DNA from: Doryteuthis pealeii
Lineage: Eukaryota; Mollusca; Cephalopoda; Myopsida; Loliginidae
Assembly (NCBI GenBank): GCA_023376005.1
Contig: CM042181.1
Span: forward strand, 22,928,513 to 22,992,512
Direction: 5' to 3'
Length of the DNA: 64,000 nucleotides
Position numbers and translations under genes: made by a program. Of this stretch, positions 33,940 to 46,039 are shown in pieces. The notes under the pieces are model-generated. The model was given only the letters and a program-made list of their open reading frames with translations. It searched no databases and had not been told where the DNA came from. The stretch's first letter is position 1. The number at the start of each line of letters is the position of its first letter.

Positions 33940-34050
33940 AAACAGACACATTAGGTTTTTTACATGGTATAATAGTTGGAGATCTAAGCAAGCAGAATTT
34001 TCTTAATGAATTCGATTCTCACTGGGTGCACATTTTAGACAAGGGTTCAG
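33940..34050 (+). mobile_element. tRNA-derived SINE, family D, partial
   Basis: ACATGGTATAATAGTTGGAG (box A region) and ATTCGATTCTCACTGGGTGC (box B). Confidence 0.6.
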
Positions 34051-34326
34051 GTGTTGCCTGGGAGGATAGCCCCCTCCCCCTGGGATCTTGTATAGAGAGA
34101 ATTCAAAGGTGTAAATATTTAATGGCAAACCATTATGTCAGTTGAAAACAAGGATCATGGCTGGGGGGGGGGGACTATGCACAAACCAAAGATCAGTCAG
34201 GGCTAGTGTTTAACAAATTGTGTAAATCCCGTCAACATTATATACATATATATGTGAGTGTATATATATATATATGAGAGTACAAATAAACACTTTATTT
34301 GATATGGCTTTAAGCCGACAATTTTT

Positions 34327-34499
34327 GGAGGATATGTGCTTAATTGAAGTCATACCTAATTTTGAAAATTAATTAGTTAATAATTAATGAATTTAGGCAG
34401 GCATATACCTTACAGCCTTACATTTGAACATATATGCCCACCTAAATTCATTAATTATTAACTAATTAATTTTCAAAATTAGGTATGACTTCAATTAAG

Positions 34500-34551
<52 letters not shown>
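34327..34551. repeat. Inverted repeat ending in (TA)n
   Basis: GCTTAATTGAAGTCATACC pairs with GGTATGACTTCAATTAAGC. The arms of about 80 bp are separated by a GCATATACC/GGCATATATGCC centre. (TA)n covers 34503-34551. Confidence 0.85.
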
Positions 34552-34557
<6 letters not shown>

Positions 34558-34994
34558 GGGTGACCCCCAAAAACAGGCCACACACAGACTTTTTTTTTTT
34601 TAAAGTCAGGCCTGTTTTTTTTTGGTTATCCTATATATATATATATATTTAAGAAGTTCTTTTTTCGAACATTTCAAAAATTCTCCACTTTCCAACGAAT
34701 TTTATTTAAAAAAAAAAGGATTTATTCTGAGGAAGGTCGATACTTCTTTGTGTTCTGCACACAAAGAAGTATCGACCTTCCTCAGAATAAATTTCTACGT
34801 TTTTTTTTATTATTATTTAATTTCATTTGATTATTTAAAAATAATAATAGTTTGAATAATGTACACATGGATAAACTCCTGACCGAAACAAGTGTAAGTA
34901 AAATTGATTAAAATATCCTATATTATCCATTCTATACTTTCTTTCATTTATTTCTCTTTTCAACATAACGTCGGATTCATTTCCAGTTTCATTT

Positions 34995-35030
<36 letters not shown>

Positions 35031-35034
<4 letters not shown>

Positions 35035-35200
35035 TTTCCTATAAGTCTAACATAATCAAAGGGGAACAATTCTTGATGGATAAATTATTTATTTTCCCAT
35101 TACCCTAACCCCATCTTTTTTTTCTTAGTAGATCAATAAATAAATGATTTATCAGTCAAGAGTGGTTCCCCTTTGATTATGTTTGACTTATAGGAATTAA

Positions 35201-35202
<2 letters not shown>
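35031..35202. mobile_element. GGTTATTTCC-family MITE inserted in (TA)n
   Basis: Complete arms with a CCCATTACCCTAACCCC core. (TA)n lies on both sides (35005-35030 and 35204-35238), so the microsatellite was the target. Confidence 0.88.
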
Positions 35203-35242
<40 letters not shown>

Positions 35243-35284
35243 GCCCCCCAAAAAACAGGCCTGACTTTAAAAAAATATTTCTCT

Positions 35285-35525
35285 AAATTTTTGTGATGAG
35301 TATTATTTGTATTTTTCGGACTATTGTCCTCATCTTCATTGTTATCTGTACAACGTGGACTTGAATTAGGTTCAAAGTTCTGTGATGGCTCCCGATTACA
35401 ACAAGAAGGTTCCCGAGTCCGAGAAGTTTCCAGAGTCTGACAAGAAATACCTGAAGAAGGCCGGGGGCACATCGGCCGAAAGGTTGTACAGATAACAATG
35501 AAGATGAGGACAATAGTTCGAATAG
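35285..35525. mobile_element. Inverted repeat with hammerhead-like core
   Basis: GGACTATTGTCCTCATCTTC and GAAGATGAGGACAATAG are inverted ends. The + strand carries CTGAAGA (35451-35457), GGCC/GGCC arms (35459-35462, 35474-35477) and GAAA (35478-35481). An extra A precedes stem II and no stem I is clear. Related pieces lie at 14046, 45060 and 56014. Confidence 0.65.
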
Positions 35526-35582
35526 TATCAAATGATACTAATTTTAAGAAATGGCCTGTGTGTCTTTTTTATTGGGTAACCT

Positions 35583-35634
<52 letters not shown>

Positions 35635-35827
35635 TATACACATATATAACAGACCACTTAATAAGTATTGGGCCTAACATATAGATGGTGCCACTAATAA
35701 AAATCCATATGATTTTTATAAAGTACTAACCTTCAAATAGCAAGTGTCAAAATTTGAGCCTAATCAGATTATTAGTTTACAAATTACAGTTATTTAAGTG
35801 AAGCTACTGTTGTAAATTTTCAAAACA

Positions 35828-36265
35828 ATGGAAAAATCTGAATTTTGTGTGTTGATAAAACATTGCTTTCTGATGGGATAAAATACTGTTCAAGCAAAGC
35901 AATGGTTTGATAAGTGTTATTTGGACTCTGTTCTGTCGGGAACTGTGAACAACAGTTAAGAGGTGGTATGGTGAATTTAAACGCGATCGTACAGACACAA
36001 ATGATTCTGAATACTCAGGTCGCTAAAATTCGGCAGTTGTCCTGGAAAATACCAAAAAACTCTACGAACTCCTTTTGGCCGATTGTAAATTGAAGTTGCT
36101 TAAGATAGCAGAGGAGTTGAAAATATCAGAAGGCAGTGTATTCACCATTTTGCATGAACATTTGTCAATGAGAAAGCTGTGTTCAAAGTGAGTGCCGCAT
36201 TTGCTCACAGTCGATTGAAAACAACAACGCATTGTTTGCAATTTTGACTTTCCTCTCCGACCCAA
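35828..36265 (+). pseudogene. mariner-type transposase relic, N-terminal part
   Basis: Begins MEKSEFCVLIKHCFLMG then a stop, and continues NTVQAKQWFDKCY. After frame changes it reads AEELKISEGSVFTILHEHLS and MRKLCSK before a stop. These are the helix-turn-helix segments that open mariner transposases. Multiple stops and shifts and loss of the catalytic DDD half make it dead. It ends where a ribozyme-bearing fragment begins (about 36280). Confidence 0.88.
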
Positions 36266-36288
36266 ACAACTACGGGAGTGAATGAGCT

Positions 36289-36326
36289 CTGATGATGATT
36301 TTTGTAAAATCGAAATATTGATCAGT
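36289..36326 (+). ncRNA. Hammerhead-like motif
   Basis: Core CTGATGA (36289-36295), stem II GATTTT/AAAATC (36297-36302, 36306-36311), GAAA (36312-36315), a minimal stem III with ATC triplet (36321-36323), and AGT pairing weakly with GCT upstream. One unpaired base sits before stem II. Activity is doubtful but the architecture is clear. Confidence 0.5.
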
Positions 36327-36447
36327 ATCAGCTATGATTATATTATAAATTGTTTTCTTCTTTAACAGCATTGTGTGATGTTTTCATTCCACCTTTTCTT
36401 ACTCATATTGTCGGATTCATTTCCTTTCTTTTAACTTATATATATAT

Positions 36448-36479
<32 letters not shown>

Positions 36480-36526
36480 ATATAATAAGTAATAAATAAG
36501 TATATATATATGTATAAACCTAATGA

Positions 36527-36581
36527 GTCAGATATACCTACTAAAAGTTTCGCTTAGTGCTCTTCAGGGCAAAGATCTGAC
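36527..36581 (-). ncRNA. Hammerhead ribozyme, complete type I fold
   Basis: Read on the - strand: outer stem I GTCAGAT (36581-36575), inner CC, core CTGAAGA (36567-36561), stem II GC with loop ACTAA and GC, GAAA (36551-36548), a two-pair stem III (AC...GT) with loop TTTTA, candidate cleavage triplet GTA, then GG and outer stem I partner ATCTGAC (36533-36527). All invariant core positions are present and stem I closes over seven outer pairs. An inverted partner on + at about 36691-36735 has GTGAAGA and lacks the upstream stem strand. Confidence 0.7.
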
Positions 36582-37041
36582 TGAAGAAACTTGGAACAAA
36601 CACATTATTATACAATACCTTCCAACTTGATTCAAATAAATTAGCATAAACTAAACCAACCAATAAAAAAACATTTTTTAAAAACAAATAGTGAAGAGCA
36701 CTAAGCGAAACTTTTAGTAGGTATATCTGACTCATTAGGTTTATCTTTATTATTTGCTTTACTTAGGTATTGAGCACTCTTTACTTATTAGCTTTAGTAT
36801 ATCCTAGCGGTTTTTATATGAATATATATTTTTCATATATATATATACAAATAAATTGTTTTTTTCTTTTGGCCAAGTATTATAGTATCAACCGATTATT
36901 TTCGGTTGGTACGATTATCTTGGTCTTTTCTTTTTTTCAAAAATTTTTTTTTTCTCCCTAGGTAATGTTTGGTAATATATTTTTACAATCAAACTATTTG
37001 CTGGGTTTTTTCTTACCACAAGGGTTTACCAACAAGTTTGG

Positions 37042-37073
<32 letters not shown>

Positions 37074-37171
37074 CAATATATATATCATTATATACATATA
37101 TATATATAGCAATATATATATACATACATACATACATATATATAAATATATATATATAAATATATCAATAT

Positions 37172-37330
37172 AGTCGTCGGGGTGGCATAAAGTCGATATC
37201 AGCCAATCAGCGAGGGAGTCTACCCCCATTTCACTAGCGCTAGACCAAGGAGATTTTTTTTGTGTCTGAGTTGGAGCACCACACCTACCATCAGCTCCTT
37301 ACTTTACTACATAGATCCCTGTGCTACTCA
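37172..37330 (-). mobile_element. tRNA-derived SINE, family A, headless
   Basis: Body only (GTCGTCGGGGTGGCATAAAG to CTTACTTTACTACATAGATC on +). The tRNA head is replaced by (TA)n at 37333. Confidence 0.85.
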
Positions 37331-37334
37331 ATCA

Positions 37335-37365
<31 letters not shown>

Positions 37366-37534
37366 GATTATCTATATGTATATATAAATATATGAATCCA
37401 GTACTCCATAACATCAAGTTCCTTCATTTATTTTTAAATGCTTCATAATAACGCCCAACTTCAACATAAAAAAGACATAAAAATATATACCAAGAGAAGC
37501 ATACAGAGACACCTAAAATACAACATATATATTC

Positions 37535-37588
<54 letters not shown>

Positions 37589-37663
37589 TATATGTATATA
37601 TTGATATATATATGTCATATGTATATCAATATATACATATATATATATTATTATATTTTTTTC

Positions 37664-38135
37664 TATAATTATCGAATTTTATGCGATACATGCATTTATA
37701 ATTGCCTTCAAGCAAAATATAAATAATAATTTATTCATCAATGCTTCTATAAAAAACAAACATCCAAAAATCTTATTCACTTCGCCGAAGAGCTTACGGC
37801 CAGGTTTGTTTACTAAATGAACGTCCACTTACCTACTATGGTAGAGGCGTGTAGTAGTATCATTGACAAGATTAATTTCACAGGGATTGTTCGCTATGTA
37901 CCGGCGGCCGAACGGATATGGTCTCTGACTATGCCTGTGAAGTCCCGGCTTCGATTACTGTCGGAGGGGAGTCGTTAGTATACATCGCTGAAGAGACTTA
38001 ATAAAGTCGAAACAGTCTGTACAGTGTTCTGCATAGCGAGCCATCCTTTGCCGGGATTCACTTGTAAAGATTATTTTCTATAATTATCGAATTTTATGCG
38101 ATACATGCATTTATAATTGCCTTCAAGCAAAATAT
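37664..38135 (+). mobile_element. Penelope-like terminal fragment with direct repeats
   Basis: A block of about 75 bp, CTATAATTATCGAATTTTAT then GCGATACATGCATTTATAAT and TGCCTTCAAGC, occurs at about 37670 and again at about 38080, in direct orientation, with some 340 bp of unique sequence between. That unique part holds a hammerhead-like core. Direct repeats of ribozyme-bearing sequence resemble the pseudo-LTRs of Penelope-like elements; this identification is inferred. Confidence 0.55.
37988..38017 (+). ncRNA. Hammerhead-like motif, intact core and stem II
   Basis: CTGAAGA (37988-37994), stem II GACTT/AAGTC with loop AATA (no extra base), GAAA (38009-38012), a minimal stem III (AC-A-GT) and the classical triplet GTC (38015-38017). 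Stem I pairing with the upstream TACATCG is poor. Confidence 0.58.
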
Positions 38136-38139
38136 AAAT

Positions 38140-39820
<1,681 letters not shown>

Positions 39821-39829
39821 CTAAAAAAT

Positions 39830-39985
39830 AGAAGTGGTAGTACATGTTAGGGTTCCATCCATGGGTTAAAATAGAAAAATGTGTTTATCAAAAAAAATTG
39901 AGTATCCATTAAGAATGAATTTATTTCAAAACTTTGTCGGCATTAAATGACCCACTGAGGTTGATATGCCGTATAAAACAAATCA
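39830..39985 (+). mobile_element. Family C retroelement, 5'-truncated
   Basis: GTGGTAGTACATGTTAGGGT through GGCATTAAATGACCC...GTTGATATGCC and an AAACAAATC tail. Confidence 0.82.
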
Positions 39986-41054
39986 AAACAAACCAAAAAT
40001 ATTAGATAAAATCACTCTTAAGTCGAGTTAGGGGAGATTGTTTGTTGTTTTTTTTTTTAAGAAAATAAACAAAACAAATTTAAAAATATTATTTTTGAAT
40101 ATTTTAATCGTGTGATGATTAACGAATTGTTCTAGAAGACCAATTGTTAGTGAGTGTGATTCGCACTAAGTTCCCCATACTTTTGTCTACTATTATATTT
40201 CCTGTGCTTAATTTTGTTTGACATAGAGTTAAAAGATCAGTGCACCCAATGAGAATTGAACCCGTGATAGCTTTCTAGACATTGCTCTACAGCAAGTTAC
40301 CAATGCTGGTATTTACAAATCCCTCTGTGAGGATTGAACCCCTTTTTACACTAGGAATGGTCTGTTAAAATGAGTTTGCTAACCATGTCTCTGATATCAA
40401 ACCAAATAAATAAAATAATTTAGAAATACATTTATTTTAATTTCTTTACAAATTTCTTTATAAAATTAAAGGAAATGATAAAGGTACATTTGACTATCAT
40501 CAATTTTTTCCAAAGTGGAAAAATGTCATTTTCCACTATAATTTATTAAAATATAAAATTGTAACCCCCAATCCTAACCCTAACAGAGATGCTGATAGAT
40601 ACACGTCCTGCATCCCTGACGCACACAAAAATCTAAAAGGACACAGTAAAATCTTATCCATGCATCCCAGTGTTTTTCTTTTTTCTTCCCTCACCATTTC
40701 AAGCTAACTGTAAATACATTTCAATAGTTTCTTAAAAATGAATTACATAAGATAGGTTAGAAGGTAGGAGTTAGATGGCTTTTTAGTTATTTCCTCAGGT
40801 CATAAATAAAAAGCCTACAATCTTTTAAGAAACTTTAGTTGGGACCCATAAATTTTCCCGGGGACTCATTCAAATATATGTGTGTCCCAGGATGCAGTAA
40901 ATCAAAAGGTTATCAGCATCACTGTCTTGACCTAACAATGAATTCTTGTTGATGTTTATGAAAACGTAATATAATTTTTTTCATTCCAAACACAAAGCGT
41001 GGAAAAAGTTGTTTATGTAATGACATTATGTAATTACATTGAATGTAAAACCAA

Positions 41055-41114
41055 AAACGAAGTGTCTAAAAAGTTGTTTACATTACGTAAACAACTTTTT
41101 AGACACTTCGTTTT
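41055..41114. repeat. Short perfect palindrome
   Basis: Arms of about 27 bp, AAAACGAAGTGTCTAAAAAG and CTTTTTAGACACTTCGTTTT, around CATTACG. A more diverged relative (GTGGAAAAAGTTGTTTATG) lies just upstream at 40999. Confidence 0.9.
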
Positions 41115-41189
41115 ATAAGGAAAGATGTTAAACATGAAATGCCCAGATGCTAACTTTTAGAACCGGCTAAATAAGCTTATTTGTATTAA

Positions 41190-41690
41190 TTCTCTTTTGG
41201 TGCCTCAAGTGGTTAACAAGTTAGGGCTGAACTTGCACAAAGGTGTCAAAATTAGAGTGACCCAGAAAAAACAGAACCCACAAATTTTGTAATAAAACTG
41301 TTAATTTTAACTATGGGGATCTAGGGTTAGTGTTTAGGGTTGGGGTTTAGGGTTAGTTTAATGGGGAAATGAATAAATAATTTGGGTTCTGTTTTTTCTG
41401 GGTCACATTGTATACTGGTGACCCAGAAAAAACAGAACCCACAAATTTTGTAATAAAAATGTTAATTTTAACTAGGGGGGGAGGGGTAGCGTTAGGTTTA
41501 GGGTTTAGGGTTATGGTTGCAGTTTAAGGTTAGTTTAATGGGAAAATGAATAATTTTGGGTTCTGTTTTTTTTGGGTCACCCTAATTTTGACACCTTTGT
41601 GCAAGTTCAGCCCAAGTTAGTCATGTGACCATTATTAGTGAATTTAGTTTTAAATTTAGTAAATAACTACTAATCTATATTATCTAATAT
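41190..41690 (+). mobile_element. tRNA SINE family D split by a foldback MITE
   Basis: The SINE head GGTGCCTCAAGTGGTTAACA precedes, and CATTATTAGTGAATTTAG / TAGTAAATAACTA follows, the MITE at 41225-41613. Removing the MITE and one copy of CAAGTTAG restores a continuous family D SINE. Confidence 0.72.
41225..41613. mobile_element. Foldback MITE, GGCTGAACTTGC family, double telomere-like core
   Basis: Ends GGCTGAACTTGC/GCAAGTTCAGCC, with exact 8-bp duplication CAAGTTAG (41217-41224, 41614-41621). Inside are two successive smaller foldbacks bounded by GTGACCCAGAAAAAACAG and CTGTTTTTTCTGGGTCAC (about 41252-41407 and 41416-41583). Each contains GTTTAGGGTTAG-like sequence and TTTAATGGGGAAATGAATAA. 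Confidence 0.92.
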
Positions 41691-42009
41691 ATTATTGATA
41701 GTGCTCATGTTCCTCAATTATACAACCGTTATCATCTTGCTACACCCTCTGGTTAAAAATGAGACCATCCAAAATCATCCAAGATAAAATGCAAAAATGT
41801 AAATCCTGATTATCTGGTGTTACTTATCTGCCTAATCTCTATTTCTTCTGCTTGTGAGTCACCTCAGATAAATAATGGACCCTTCCATTTTTAAATAATG
41901 GACTATTCCATTTTTATTATGATAATTTGTGACTGTTCACAAATCAAAAACATTTTGTTTCCTAAAATTACAAAAAAATGAATCTTTTACCTATGTTGTT
42001 TGAAATTGA

Positions 42010-42182
42010 CAAATCCTGGATGAGGCTGTTTGCATTTCACATAGTTCTAATACCCTTGGGGAAAAAACATGGGTCCAACTATTTTCCCTCCAGCTATGTG
42101 TAAAATAGTAGGGCAGATTGGGCTCTTTAACCCTGGTATGGCTACCGGTCTAGGAGAAGGAAAACTATGAATTTAAACATTA
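42010..42182 (+). mobile_element. tRNA-derived SINE, family B, headless
   Basis: Begins in the box B region (AAATCCTGGATGAGGC) and runs to CTAGGAGAAGGAAAACTATG. A family A SINE head starts immediately after. Confidence 0.75.
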
Positions 42183-42189
42183 AGATCTG

Positions 42190-42453
42190 TGTAACCAGTA
42201 TAGCTCAGTTGGTAGAGCGTCTGCCCAAGAACCACAAGGTTCCTGATTCAAAACCCACCCTCGACAACTCAGTGTATGAATAGCACAGGGATCTGTGCGG
42301 TAAAGTGAGTAGCTGATGGTAGGTGTGGCGCTCCACTTCAGATGCCATAATATCTCCTTGGTCTAGAGCGCTAGTGAAAATGGGATAGACTCCCACGCTG
42401 TCTGGCTGATACCGACTTTAGGCCACCCCGATGACTTTACTTTTACTTTAAAC
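42190..42453 (+). mobile_element. tRNA-derived SINE, family A
   Basis: Head TAGCTCAGTTGGTAGAGCG with a degenerate box B. The body matches 13327-13585 to GATGACTTTAC. It has inserted within, or abuts, a family B SINE whose 3' part resumes at 42453 (AACTCTGTGTAAAAATTG). Confidence 0.87.
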
Positions 42454-42604
42454 TCTGTGTAAAAATTGATCTTGTGTTGTATCCTGTTTGTGGTGGAGGG
42501 GTTGGGTAAATACTTAAGAAATATATAACGTCCCACAATTTCATTAATTTATTCATAATTTCAGTCATTTCTTTATGCAGTGTGTAGCAGAAATCTCTCT
42601 CATG

Positions 42605-43330
42605 TTTTAAACTAGAAGTGGCTACCCGTCATCGCCTGGGGGGTAGAAAAAAGTTAGTCTCTCAAATGTGTTATTATTAGATCGTGAGTTGGATCCCCAC
42701 AGGATGCCCCTATTAAAATCCTTATGTAAAAAAAGACTTTGCGTTGATTCAGACATTCTAAAAAGAAAAATGGGTTATTTTCTAATTGAGTAACAGGGTG
42801 ACCCAGAAAAAACAGAACCCAAATTATTTATTTTCCCATTAAACTAACCCTAAACCCCAACCCTAACCCTTGTTGGACTTAAACTTCCAAAAAAATTAAA
42901 ATTAACAGTTTACAAAATTAGTGGGTTCTGTTTTTTCTGGGTCACCCTGTAATATTATGTTATTCCACTAGGGGGGTTTAGGGTTAGGGTTTAGGGTTAG
43001 TTTAATGGGAAAATAAATAAATAATTTGTGTTCTGTTTTTTCTGGGTCACTCTGTAATATCATGTTACTCAATTAGGAAATAACAGAAAAATGAATGTCT
43101 TCTATTTAGAATATTAAATGCAAAAAAAATTCCATGCTGTTATGATTTAAATTTTATTTTTGAATTATCTTCACGAATATAAATCTTCATTACTTTTACT
43201 TAAATAGCAAGATCTGGTGATAGTGAATGTGTATATGTATTTGCTTTGTCATTAGTTATTTTATTTTCATAGTTTCCTCAGGAAATACACACATACATAC
43301 ATATATACACTGTCCTTTATATATGTATAG
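42605..43330 (+). mobile_element. ACTAGAAG-GGCTACCCG repeat with nested MITE
   Basis: Begins ACTAGAAGTGGCTACCCG and ends with ACACACATACATAC...CTGTCCTTTATATATG. It is interrupted by a MITE at 42773-43084. Intact relatives occur in series at 49725-50500. The class was not recognised. Confidence 0.72.
42773..43084. mobile_element. Composite foldback MITE with telomere-like cores
   Basis: Outer ends GGTTATTTTCTAATTGAG and CTCAATTAGGAAATAAC, flanked by AGAAAAATG (42764-42772, 43085-43093). Inside is a GGGTGACCCAG foldback (42795-42947), then a half unit with GGTTTAGGGTTAGGGTTTAG. It combines the outer terminus of the GGTTATTTCC family with the inner module of the GGCTGAACTTGC family. Confidence 0.9.
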
Positions 43331-43571
43331 ATTGTCACAAAATTAGATCAGAATGCATATAAAAAGATTACACTTATTTTAATTGGTTTCAATTTAAAAT
43401 CATTCATAGAATTGATTTTAATATATTGGAGAGAAAAATAATAATATTAGAGATCAATAACACCAAATAATTTTATTAAACTCAGTTTTGTTAAAACCAA
43501 TATAAACCCTGCTATATATTATGTAGACCTTTATTTCTTAGTGATATATAAGACACATTGCAGTATTTCAA

Positions 43572-43804
43572 CTCTTAACATCCTGTTGAGAATTGTCTAA
43601 ATCCAGAGCCCCATTTCTTAAGTATTTATCAAAAAATGGCTAAAAATGACCTTTTCATTTAAAGTTACCTATTATTTCCTTTGAATCAAAGACTTCTAAA
43701 TATGTTTAATATTACATTTAAACAAAGGTTATCATTTGGGGTAGATTAGGAAAACAAATGTGACTTCTGGCCGGGTGGAATGAGGCGGTATAGGATGTTA
43801 AGAG
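43572..43804. mobile_element. piggyBac-type MITE
   Basis: CTCTTAACATCCTGTTGAG...GGATGTTAAGAG. The right flank is TTAA and the left flank has decayed to TCAA. Confidence 0.87.
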
Positions 43805-44194
43805 TTAAACACACTAATAACATGAGCTGTTTTGAGGCAAACCTAATTCAGATTTTCATAGTTATCGTTAATAAATAAAATTTATTCTATGTATTAATGA
43901 TTTTGACTATAAATATATTCATTGATAAACTTACACAATTCCTGAGAGTATTGTGATGTAAACAGTGACATAGTTTCAGTTACAGACACAGACACCAAAT
44001 CTCAATTATAATAAGATTTAATTTAGTCTAAGAATTGAAAGCTTTCATACTGAATCACTTTGGTTGAGATAAAAATAGTATTAATTTCACTTTAAAATGA
44101 TTTCAAAAGAATGTTGAATTCTGTTAGGGTGAAATAAGGGTTAATTTCAGGTTAGTTTAGGGTAACCGTCTATAGATTTGTTTACTCTAGACAA

Positions 44195-44468
44195 GAGGTT
44201 ATTGCCATTGGAAATGGACATGGTGATATGAGTTTAAATCCTGGACAAGGCTAATTGCATTTCACATAGCACTAATACCCTTGGGAAAGGTATGAATCCA
44301 ACTATTATCCCTCCAGCTATGGGTAAATAATAGGACAGACTGGGTTCTTTAACCTTGTTATGGCAACTGGTCTAGGAGAAGGAAAACTCTAAATTCAAAT
44401 CTGTTAAAACTCTTCTTAAATATTGACCTTGTGTCACATCCTGATTGTGGTGGAGGGGTTGGGTAAAT
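44195..44468 (+). mobile_element. tRNA-derived SINE, family B
   Basis: AAGAGGTTATTGCC head, box B GAGTTTAAATCCTGG, body through GTCTAGGAGAAGGAAAACTC to GGGTTGGGTAAATATG. Confidence 0.8.
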
Positions 44469-45379
44469 ATGTTACGTTATGCTCTCATTTCTCAGAATGG
44501 AGAGATGATGTGTCAACGTTTGTTACGTTATGGCTCTTACTTCGAATGGAGTGATGACGTGTTGATAGTAGAAATATTTAATTGTATACTTATTTCTGGA
44601 CCAGTTCTTCATTGGAGAGGCTTGAATCTTGTTTGCTGGGCTGGTGCGCTGTTGGCTGACAATTCTTGGATGTTTGGAGTCTGGAAACCAACTGGGGGTG
44701 CTGGGGGACATCTTGCCTTGTGCCATTTAGAGTTTTTAGTAATAACACAAGGCCACTTCTTTTTCTCACGAGATTTTTATTTTTCCCCCAAGCCAAAACT
44801 GTCAAGAGCAAGAACACCATGTCTCACTCTCTTAACACATCGTACCAGACTCACTCCACAATCTCACCTCTCACTCTTCTCCTACTTTACCACGTCTCAC
44901 GATTTGTTCAATAGAAACAATCCATGTGTCCTCATGATGATTCATCCATAAACTTTTCCATCCTCATCTAACTCATAATTTTTGGCTAAAATCTTTTCTG
45001 TGCTAATTTACAAGTTAGTGTTACACTCATGTCTCTCCCCATTATGTTACAAATACATTAGGATTATTTGGACTATTGTCCTCATCTTCATTGTTATCTG
45101 TACAACGTTTCAGCCGATGTGCCCTCTGGCCTTCTTTAGGTATTTCTTGTCGGACTCGGGAACTTGTAAAAATGGGCTCAACATTAGGGTAGATCAATGT
45201 TTCACTTTTTAAAAATATCAAATTGTCTATCTATGCGAAAGTTGTGTGTTCGTATACTGAATACTAATACCAAAAATCAGATCTTTTACTTGCACCATTG
45301 TTTGAGGAAATAGTATCAAAGATCGTCTACTAAAATGTACTAAAAATCCTTGTTTTCTAAAGGCTAAATTTTGCGAAAA

Positions 45380-45985
45380 TGAGGATCTTAATTTTGTGGT
45401 CTGGGTGGTCTCGATTCTTCTCTGATTTCAAATTCCTCTCATCTGTTTTCTAGACTCTTGGGTACAATTCCAAGGGCACCAACTACAATTGGTATCATTT
45501 TCACCCTCATAGTCCATTTTTTTTTTTTTCAATTCTTTGGCAATGTCCAGGTATTTGTCTATCTTTTTGTTTTCTTTCATTTTGACCCTGTGATCCGTTG
45601 GTACTTCAAAATCTACTTGCTGACAAGTTCTCTTTTCTTGTTGATAAATACTAGGTCTGGTCTTCTTACTGGGATAAGGTGATCATCTGTATCTCAAAGT
45701 CTCAGAGAATTTTGTTTCATTCTCAAGAATGGATTCTGGTTTGTGAATATACAATTGTGTTGTATGGTTAAATTTTAGTTTCTTGCATAATTCCCAGTGG
45801 ATCACCTTTCCAACCCAGTTGTGCCTAGCCTTGTATTTTCGTGCTAGTTTGCTGCATTTGCTTATTACATGGTTGATCATCTCATCTCTGTCTCCACACA
45901 TCCTACATTTACTGTTCTTTTGTGTCTTATTTATTTTTGCTTTGATATGCTTGGATGATATTACACACACACACACACACATCTA
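45380..45985 (-). pseudogene. LINE ORF C-terminal relic (type 2)
   Basis: The - strand reads CRMCGDRDEMINHVISKCSK then HNWVGKVIHWELCKKLKF, and lower down a decayed MKMIPIVVGALG-like stretch. The CxxC...H...C knuckle followed by IHWELCKK and a late PIVVGALG block is the C-terminus of a LINE family I recall from molluscs and cnidarians. A second relic lies at 55230-55900. Frames are broken by stops. Confidence 0.72.
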
Positions 45986-46039
45986 TATATATAAAAGAAA
46001 GTTTTTGGTATGTACATGTCAACCTATAACTCGGCAAAG

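Noticed and set aside
34715..34790. Hammerhead in the CTGAGGA palindrome
   Set aside because: It has a CTGAGGA-like start but no GAAA after the stem; it is a plain inverted repeat.
40560..40590. Interstitial telomere (CCTAACCCTAAC)
   Set aside because: Only about two units; too short to call, and telomere-like motifs here are mostly parts of foldback elements.
44445..44951. 168-codon + strand frame
   Set aside because: It begins inside the tail of a tRNA SINE and overlaps equally plausible frames on the other strand; no motif was recognised. A solo-LTR reading (TGTTACG...GTTACA) was considered but no target duplication was found.
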